Positions 57,108-64,000 of a DNA stretch of 64,000 nucleotides are shown one piece after another (position 1 is the first letter of the stretch; every line of letters begins with the position of its first letter). A program made the position numbers and the translations under genes. This DNA comes from Garcia nutans. Its lineage: Eukaryota; Streptophyta; Magnoliopsida; Malpighiales; Euphorbiaceae. The stretch is from NCBI GenBank assembly GCA_947685225.1, contig CANTUV010000007.1, forward strand, positions 15,086,501-15,150,500, given 5' to 3'. Below the pieces are notes generated by a model. The model worked only from the letters and a program-made list of their open reading frames with translations, was not told the DNA's origin and ran no database searches.

Positions 57108-60100
57108 GTATCTTGAGCTGGAACTGCCGTGGGCTTAATAATTCACGGGCAGTTCAGAATTTGAGGCAACTTGTCCTTGACAAGAAGCCAAGTTTTATTT
57201 TTCTGATTGAAACTTTATGTTCTGCCTTTCGTATTAATGAAATAAAAGATATTCTTGGTTATGATGGTGTTCATGTAGTCAATTGTGTTGGTCACAGTGG
57301 TGGTTTATGTTTACTTTGGAAAAACGTTGATTCTGTTTCTCTTCTTGGCTCTTCTATTCATCATATTGATGTTGATGTTTCTATTTGTGATATTGGTGAT
57401 TGGCGTATCACTGGTTTTTATGGTCATGCTGATCGTAATAGGCATTCTGAAAGTTGGAATCTTCTTCAAAGTCTTGCATCTATGTCCAATTTACCCTGGA
57501 TTTGCATAGGTGATTTTAATGATATTCTTTTCAATTATGAGAAACGGGGGGGCCCTCCTCAGCCGAACTATTTATTAAATGGTTTTCGGGATGCTGTTAC
57601 TAATTCAGGTTTAATGGACCTAAAATTATCTGGCTATTCATACACTTGGGATAATGGAAGAGAGGACTCTGATCACGTCGAATCAAAGCTTGACAGGTGC
57701 TTGATCTCTGGTAGTTGGCGAAGTTTCTTTCCTATGACAAAAGGTGAGGTGATTGACTTATCCACATCTGACCATCTTCCTGTTTTTGTCTCTTTTCGTG
57801 CCTATGTTCCAAAAACAAAGGGCTTATCTTTTTCGGTATGAAAACATGTGGAATACCGAAGAGGAATGTCGCATTGTCATACAAAATTTTTGGGCTGAAG
57901 AAGGTCATTCTGATTTATTAGTAAAACTGGAGGCTTGCGGTAATATTCTCAAACGATGGGGACAGGATTTTCGAAACCGCTTCAAAAAACAAATCGAAGA
58001 TTGCAGATCGATTTTGGTTCGGTTTAGGGGTTCAAGAAACCGGAGTGATAGGCAAGCTTTTTTGGAGGCTAGAGAAACTCTAGGTCGGCTTTATGACCAA
58101 AGAGAACTCTTCTGGAAACAAAGGGCAAAGGAAGTATGGCTTAAAGAAGGTAACAAGAATACCGGTTTTTTCCACTCGAAAGCCACGGCTAGGCAAAAAC
58201 GGAATCGAATCGAGAAGCTTAAGGATGTTGATGGTAATTGGAGGGACTGGGATTCTGGTTTAAGCTCACTAATTACTGATTATTTTAGTGACCTTTACTT
58301 GTCGCAGGCTGTAAACCCAGATTCTCTTCTTCAGAATATTCAAAGATCAATCGAAGCTGAGGATATTAATCTTCTCAATGACCCTTTCTCTGCTAACGAG
58401 GTCAAGCGTATTGTTTTTGAAATGGGGAAGGAGAAATCGCCTGGCTTGGATGGGTTCAATCCGGGGTTCTTCCAAAGATATTGGTCATTGGTTGGCGAGG
58501 ATGTTACGAGTTTCTGCTTGAGTTGCGCCAATTCTGGTATGTTCCCTCCTCAATTGAATGAAACTGGTATTGCTCTCATCCCTAAGAAGCAAAACCCAGA
58601 ATCTATGTCTGAATTTAGACCCATTGCCCTTTTGCCAAGTAATCTACAAAATTATTTCAAAGCTTTATGCGGATCATGTGAAGTTGATTTTACCCAAGAT
58701 TATTTCGCACAATCAATGTGGCTTTTGTTCAGGGTAGGCAAATTCAAGATAATTCTATCCTTGCTTTTGAATCTTTGCATTACATCCGGAATCGCAGATA
58801 TGGAAAAATGGGTTATGCGGCCTTGAAGATTGATATTAGTAAGGCCTTTCGACCGGATTGAATGGAGTTTTTTTGCGGGCTATTATGATTCAATTGGGGT
58901 TTCCCTTGCAGTGGGTCGAAAGGAATTATGTTCTGTGTTTCAACAGTTAGTTACAAAGTTATTCAGCAAGGACGTTTGATTGGACCAATTACTCCTAGCA
59001 GAGGTATTCGCCAGGGAGATCCTCTTAGTCCTTACCTTTTTATTATTTGTGCAGAAGCGCTCTCTAGACTCATTGATGCTCATTCAAGATCTGGCTTTAT
59101 TCATGGGGTTTCAGTTGCCACCAATGCTCCTGTAATCTCTCATCTCTTCTTTGCCGATGATTGTTTATTATTTTTCAGGTCTTCTGTGAGTGAAGCTTGT
59201 GCTATTAAGAGAAATCTTGCTGATTACGAAGCAGCCTCTGGGCAAGCCATCAACTTCGCCAAATCTTCTATGTTTTTTCAGCCCTAACACAGAAGCATCT
59301 TCTCGTATTAGTGTATCCAATACCTTGGGTGTTACGGAGCATAATGATTTGGGACACTACTTGGGCCTTCCGCTATCTGTTGGGAGTAATAAAAAGGAGG
59401 TTTTCTCTTTTATCAAAGACAAGGTTTGGAAGAAATTAAATTCCTGGAAACATAAACACCTCTCCAAGGCAGGCAAGGAAGTTCTTCTCAAGACGGTACT
59501 TCAGTCTATCCCTAATTATGTTATGCAATTATTTCTTTTACCTAAAAATATTTGCAATGAGCTTGAAGGAATAATGAGTCGGTTTTGGTGGGGTAGCAAT
59601 AATGATCAAAGGAAAATTCATTGGATGTGTTGGGATAGATTATGTCTTGGTAAAGATAGGGGTGGTCTTGCTTTCAAACACCTTCGGGAATTTAATGTGG
59701 CGATGCTTGGAAGAATTGGGTTGGAAGCTTATTGTGAATCTTGATTCTCTTATGGCTAGGGTTCTTAAAGCAAAGTACTATCCTTTTTGCCATTTTCTTG
59801 ACGCTCCCATTGGCTCGAATCCAAGTTATATCTGGAGAAGTATAAGAGAGACTCAATCTTTGATTAGGAGTGGCTGCTTGTGGAAGATTGGCAATGGCGT
59901 TCATGTTCCGATTAGAAACAATCCTTGGTTTACGGCGTGACTTTCCCTATATCACCAGTACCTTGGGTAATTTCGGTTGTTGAACAAAATGTTTGTGATT
60001 TAATTGAAAATTACAGGTGGAAAGAACCCCGAATTCGGCAAATTTTCAATGAACATGATGCCAATACTATTATATCAATGCCTTTGATTGCCAATGCAGA

Positions 60101-61110
60101 AGATGCTATTGTTTGGAAGCTTGATGAAAGGGGCTCCTATTCTGTGAAGACAGCCTACAATTTCTTGGTGGAGCCTGCAATTATTATGCAGCAATCAGCT
60201 CCTACTGCTCTTTGGAGGAAAGTTTGGAAACTGAAATCCTTGCCGCAAGTTAAAGACTTTATGTGGAGAGCTTTGCAAGGGATCTTGCCCACCAAAGATA
60301 ATTTGCAAAAGAAAAGAATTGCTGTGTCGTCTATTTGTCCTCTTTGTGGTAGATTGGATGAATCCATTTATCATCTGCTTGTTGGCTGTGATTTTGCAAA
60401 AGGAGTATGGCAAGCTTCTATCTTTGGCTGGTTTTTCGCCAAATTCCATCACTTTCATCAGTTGGCTGCAACGTATTGGGGTCTTTTTAATGATAAGGAT
60501 TTTGGTCTCAATTTGCACCATTTGCTGACAAATCTGGTGCAGTAGGAATGATGTGATTTGGAAACAAAAATGGGTGTCGGCTTCTTCTGTCTGGTACAGA
60601 TCCTGGAGGTTAATCAGGAATGGAGGAGAGCTTTCCAGACTGCTCCAAATCCTGCGACTGATGCGGTTTCTGGGTGGCAGCCTCCTCATGCAGGCTGGAT
60701 CAAATTAAACGTTGACGCCGCTACTAAAGTTGATGATCATTGCACAGGGTATGGAATTGTTGCTAGGGACAATTATGGTTCAGTTTTGGGTGTCAAGATT
60801 GGGAAGGCAAATGTCTCTCTAAATGCTCGTGAAGCGGAGGCTTTTGCAATCAAGGAGGCTCTTAGTTGGTCCTTCGGCAAAAAACTGGCAGAACATTGTT
60901 ATTGAAAGCGACAGTTTGCTTGCTATTCTGGCTTTGCAGGAGAGAAGTTCTTCAGAATCTTCTTGCTTTGCTGATCTGATTCACAATGTTCAATTTATAG
61001 TTTGCATCCTTTCCTGGGGTTGTTTGCTATTCTCATGTTCGTCGTTCTTGTAACGAGCTCGCTCACAACTTAGCTCAAGCGTCTCGTAATCATTCTCTTG
61101 TAGGGGACTA
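57104..61110 (+). pseudogene. LINE ORF2, endonuclease-reverse transcriptase-RNase H, broken
   Basis: Starts MSILSWNCRGLNNSRAVQNL. Endonuclease motifs are FLIETLCSAFR, WICIGDFNDILFNYEKRGG, SYTWDNGREDSDHVESKLDR and STSDHLPVFVSF. A frameshift near 57835 follows. The next frame has WLKEGNKNTGFFHSKA, EKSPGLDGFNPGFF and FRPIALLPSN. Further shifts occur near 58640 and 58850; then GIRQGDPLSPYLFIICAEAL (58997) and LFFADDCLLFF (59147, catalytic Asp pair kept), HYLGLPLSVGS, and a zf-RVT region (WKLKSLPQVKDFMWRALQGI, CPLCGRLDESIYHLLVGC). The end is RNase H (GWIKLNVDAATKVDDHCTGY, AREAEAFAIKEALSWSF). Five or more breaks mean no full protein is made here. Confidence 0.88.
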
Positions 61111-61204
61111 GCTTGATTCTTTCCCCGATCATGTGATGGCAATTATTTATCCCTAATTAATAAAATTGCCTTTATTATCAAAAAAAAAAAAAAGAGAACT
61201 TGAA

Positions 61205-62160
61205 AAACAATAAATAGTATAATTTTCTCTTTTAAAATCCAAACTGACCCTAATTTCCTCGGGAAAATTATACCCAGTGAGATTTCAGTATTATAGACTG
61301 TAATTTGTTCATGAGATTATTTGGTTGTTTCATTTTATGAAGGAATTTTAAGCAGTTGTTTTGATATCTTTGAAATTTTACACTATATAATTAAGCATTT
61401 CAATGCAATAGTTCTTGTTTTAGAAGAGAGATTTTGTAATTTTGCTTTCTGACCTGCAAAAAGAATATCTGGAACTGGAGAGACTTCTGGGAATTGAAAT
61501 TGGAAAAAAAAGAAGCACGAGACGTCATTTTTGTTGAATTTATTAGTTTATCAAAGTACCATGTTTATTTTTGTTGATCCCACAAGCTGTTTGTTGAAAT
61601 GCCCATGTGAAATTTCAATGAGAATGAAACAGTTCACCTCATTTTGGCATATTTGGAAAATGTATAGCATATTCATTTGGCATGTAAAAAATATCAAAAT
61701 TGAATATTTTACAAATTACATTTCAAGCTCACTTTTGCAAGGTCCAATTTTCCTACATTCTCTCAAGATTGAACATTTTCAGTCCACACAGATTTCAGAC
61801 CATAATTTAAAAAGAAAAATAAATTACTAAATATATATTAATGATCAACCTTGAAATGAGACGATTTCAGAATATAATTTAAAAAGAAAAATCAATTACT
61901 AAATATTTATTAATAATCAACCTTGAAATGAGAACATATAAAGAATTAATTGAACACCAAAACGTTGAAATCACCACTAGTTACATATTTATAATCATTT
62001 AATTAAATTTTAAATGAGTTAAAACATATTAAAAATGACCAAACGCTAAAGTTAATTTCATATAAATTATCTCTATAAAATATATTTTTTACTGATTCTA
62101 TACATTTAAAATCAACTATTAGACCTTAAAAGAGTATCACTAATCGCATTAAACTAGCGT
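61205..62160. other. AT-rich interval after the LINE
   Basis: A frame at 61531-61830 (MLNLLVYQSTMFIFVD) is not recognised and may be chance. A 72-bp unit is duplicated in tandem at 61791-61934. No other feature is seen. Confidence 0.45.
61791..61934. repeat. 72-bp tandem duplication
   Basis: Two adjacent copies starting GATTTCAGACCATAATTTAA (61791) and GATTTCAGAATATAATTTAA (61863), both ending in TCAACCTTGAAATGAGA. They differ at a handful of positions. Confidence 0.85.
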
Positions 62161-62600
62161 TATATATAATAATATTTATGTGTTAAATTTAAAAAGAATA
62201 ATAGTATAAAAATGGTATATGTTTAGTTATATGTCAGTATATATTATATATAACAACATATATTTATTAAATTTCAAAAGAATAAGAGTATAAAATTAAT
62301 ATATATTTAGTTATATGTCGGTATATATTATATATAACAACATATACTTGTTAAAATTTCAAAAGAATAAGAGTGCAAAAGTGATAGATGTTTAGTCATC
62401 CTTTTAATCGTAATCAAAGATGTTTTCTTGTCTCTCGTTTCTTTTCTGAACAAATCGAAGAACCGCCGAGCAAATAGTTTTCCGTTGATCCAATTTCAAA
62501 GTATATCAGTATATATTACATATAACAACATATACTTATTAAATTTTAAAAGAATAAGAGTATAAAAGTGATATATTTTTTTGTTTACTTTCAAAGCAAA
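62161..62600. repeat. 85-bp AT-rich tandem repeat
   Basis: Units with AAAAGAATAAGAGTATAAA and TTTAGTTATATGTCGGTATA recur at 62191, 62276 and 62361, a step of 85. After 62396 a 100-bp GC-richer stretch (TTTTCTTGTCTCTCG, AACCGCCGAGC) interrupts a unit that resumes near 62500. The same unit occurs at 52720-52860. Confidence 0.8.
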
Positions 62601-64000
62601 TATATCTACATATATAATAGATATATATTGATATTCTTTCTCTAATATAATAGGTATTTGTAGGTATATGCTACATATACTATCATATACATAATAGGTA
62701 TATGTAAGTATTTATATGTTAAGATATTACAATTGTTTATTGATAATCCTTTTTAAAAGATAACATATATATGTAGTTATAGTTGATGTATACCTAAATA
62801 TAATAAGATATAAAATTTATATTTTGATAATTTTTCTTTAAGATAATAGGTATATATTACATATTATAACATATAAACATTAAATCTTAAAAGAATATGA
62901 GTATAAAAGTAATATATGTTTAATTATGCATTAGTATATAACACATATAATAAAAGGTTGAATGGTAGAATATTATAAAAGAAATATAAAATTGATTGGA
63001 GTGTTAAGAAATGTATACTTGTTATATATTAAAAGTTATATATTTTTAATATCAATAATTTATTATTATCTTAATAAAAGTTATATATATATATATATTT
63101 TTTTTCATTTGTTTACTTTCGAAGCAAATATAACTATATATATATAATAGCTGTATATTGATATTCTTTTTCCAATATAATAGGTATATGTTGCATATAC
63201 CTTCATACTAAGATATTATTATTGCATATTGACATTCTTTTATAAAAGACAATAGATATATGTAGTTATAGCTAGTATATACCTAAATATATGATATAAC
63301 AATTATATACTGATATTCTCTTTTCAAAACAATAGGTGTGTTTAGTTATATATTATATATATCTTTATATACTAAAATATCACAAATGCATATTGACATT
63401 TTTTTTAAAAGATAATATATATATATATGTAGTTAGTATATACCTAAATATAATAAGATATAACTACATTCTGATATTTTTTCTTTAAGACAATAAGTAT
63501 ATATAGGCGTATGTTGCATATAATAATATATAAGCGTTAAATTTCAAATGAATATGAGTATAAAAGTGATATATGTTTAGTTATATATTAGTATATGATA
63601 CACATAATAAAAGATTGAATGGTGGAAAGATAAAATTGGTTGGAGTGTTAAGAAGTATATACTTGTTATATATTAAAATTTATATATTTTTAATATCAAT
63701 AATTTATTGTTATCTTAATAAAAGTTATATATATATTTTTATTTGTTCACTTTTGAAGCAAATATAACTACATATATAATAGCTGCTTATTGATAATCGT
63801 TCTTCAATACAATAGGTATATGTAAGTATATGCTATATATACTTTCATATACTAAGATATTATTGCTGCATATTGACATTCTTTTATAAAAGACAATAGA
63901 TATATATAATTATAGTTAGTATACCTAAATATAATATATAACAGCTGCATTATGATATTCTTTTATAAAAGACAATAGATATATAAATAGTTAGTATATA
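62601..64000. repeat. Higher-order AT-rich repeat, about 660-bp period
   Basis: The block at 62958-63150 (GGAGTGTTAAGAA, CTTGTTATATATTAAAA, TTTTAATATCAATAATTTAT) recurs at 63618-63790, a step of about 660. Within each period, words such as GATATTCTTTT and ATAGGTATATGT recur at shorter steps. It continues past the window edge. No genes; the short open frames here repeat with the same period. Confidence 0.75.

Larger units (their letters stand above)
55817..61188 (+). mobile_element. L1-type LINE, nearly full length, with 16-bp target duplication
   Basis: The element is flanked by AAAAAGAGAACTTGAA at 55801-55816 and 61189-61204. It has a short leader, ORF1 (55929-57107), ORF2 (57104-61110 with breaks) and ends in a poly-A run (61180 onward). 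The target is TTTT/AA-like on the minus strand, the preferred nick site of L1-type endonucleases. At about 5.4 kb it is within the usual size. The intact ORF1 and the near-perfect target duplication indicate a fairly recent insertion compared with the other elements in the window. Confidence 0.92.

Noticed and set aside
62962..63767. Two similar 61-64 codon frames (LIGVLRNVYLLYIKSYIF and LVGVLRSIYLLYIKIYIF)
   Set aside because: They repeat because the DNA is a 660-bp higher-order repeat. The composition follows AT-rich sequence and nothing suggests a protein family.

Overview
The window looks like nuclear DNA of a flowering plant, most likely a eudicot. It is very AT-rich. It holds an intron-split SRP14 gene whose product resembles the plant protein closely, a probable plastid protein gene, and several transposon lineages typical of plants (Athila-like and Tekay/Del-like Ty3 elements, CACTA, Mutator-like, plant mobile domain, RTE and L1-type LINEs). 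I do not name a species.

Layout. 1-4172: 5' half of an Athila-like element on the minus strand (gag/protease, a primer-binding site fitting tRNA-Asp, and an LTR). 4173-7865: 3' end and 3' LTR of a Tekay/Del-like element. 8971-12955: a decayed Mutator-like (MULE) transposase gene with a solo Athila-like LTR (10688-12503) in its intron. 12956 to about 14790: a truncated Tekay-like LTR holding a small hAT-like element. 14849-15440: a dead plant-mobile-domain gene. 16043-20538: a second Athila-like element (plus strand), cut off in reverse transcriptase and joined to 20539-26190, a Tekay/Del-like element on the minus strand cut off in integrase. 26191-26378: a MULE zinc-finger fragment. 26379 to about 27060: another truncated Tekay-like LTR. 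27500-28840: unrecognised exon-like pieces. 29289-38931: a CACTA (En/Spm) transposon on the minus strand with one end missing. 39350-42420: a decayed RTE-type non-LTR element.

43680-50700 is the only host-gene island. It holds SRP14 (plus strand, four coding exons) and, tail to tail with it, a three-exon gene for a small probable plastid membrane protein (minus strand, plus a 5'UTR intron). From 50740 to the end is an AT-rich minisatellite field with a 52-bp unit, an 85-bp unit and a block of about 660 bp repeated. A nearly complete L1-type LINE (55817-61188, 16-bp target duplication) is inserted in it.

The mobile elements are nested and broken, and none looks able to move by itself. The most unusual sequence signal is the array of GC-rich hairpins (arms like GACACGGCCA and TGGCCGTGTC) in all three Athila-like LTRs. 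A different set of GC-rich palindromes sits in the unrelated Tekay/Del-like LTR. A second odd signal is a MULE gene whose two halves, continuous at codon level, lie 13 kb apart in opposite orientation, each touching the start of the same LTR family. I found no clearly new multi-gene system.
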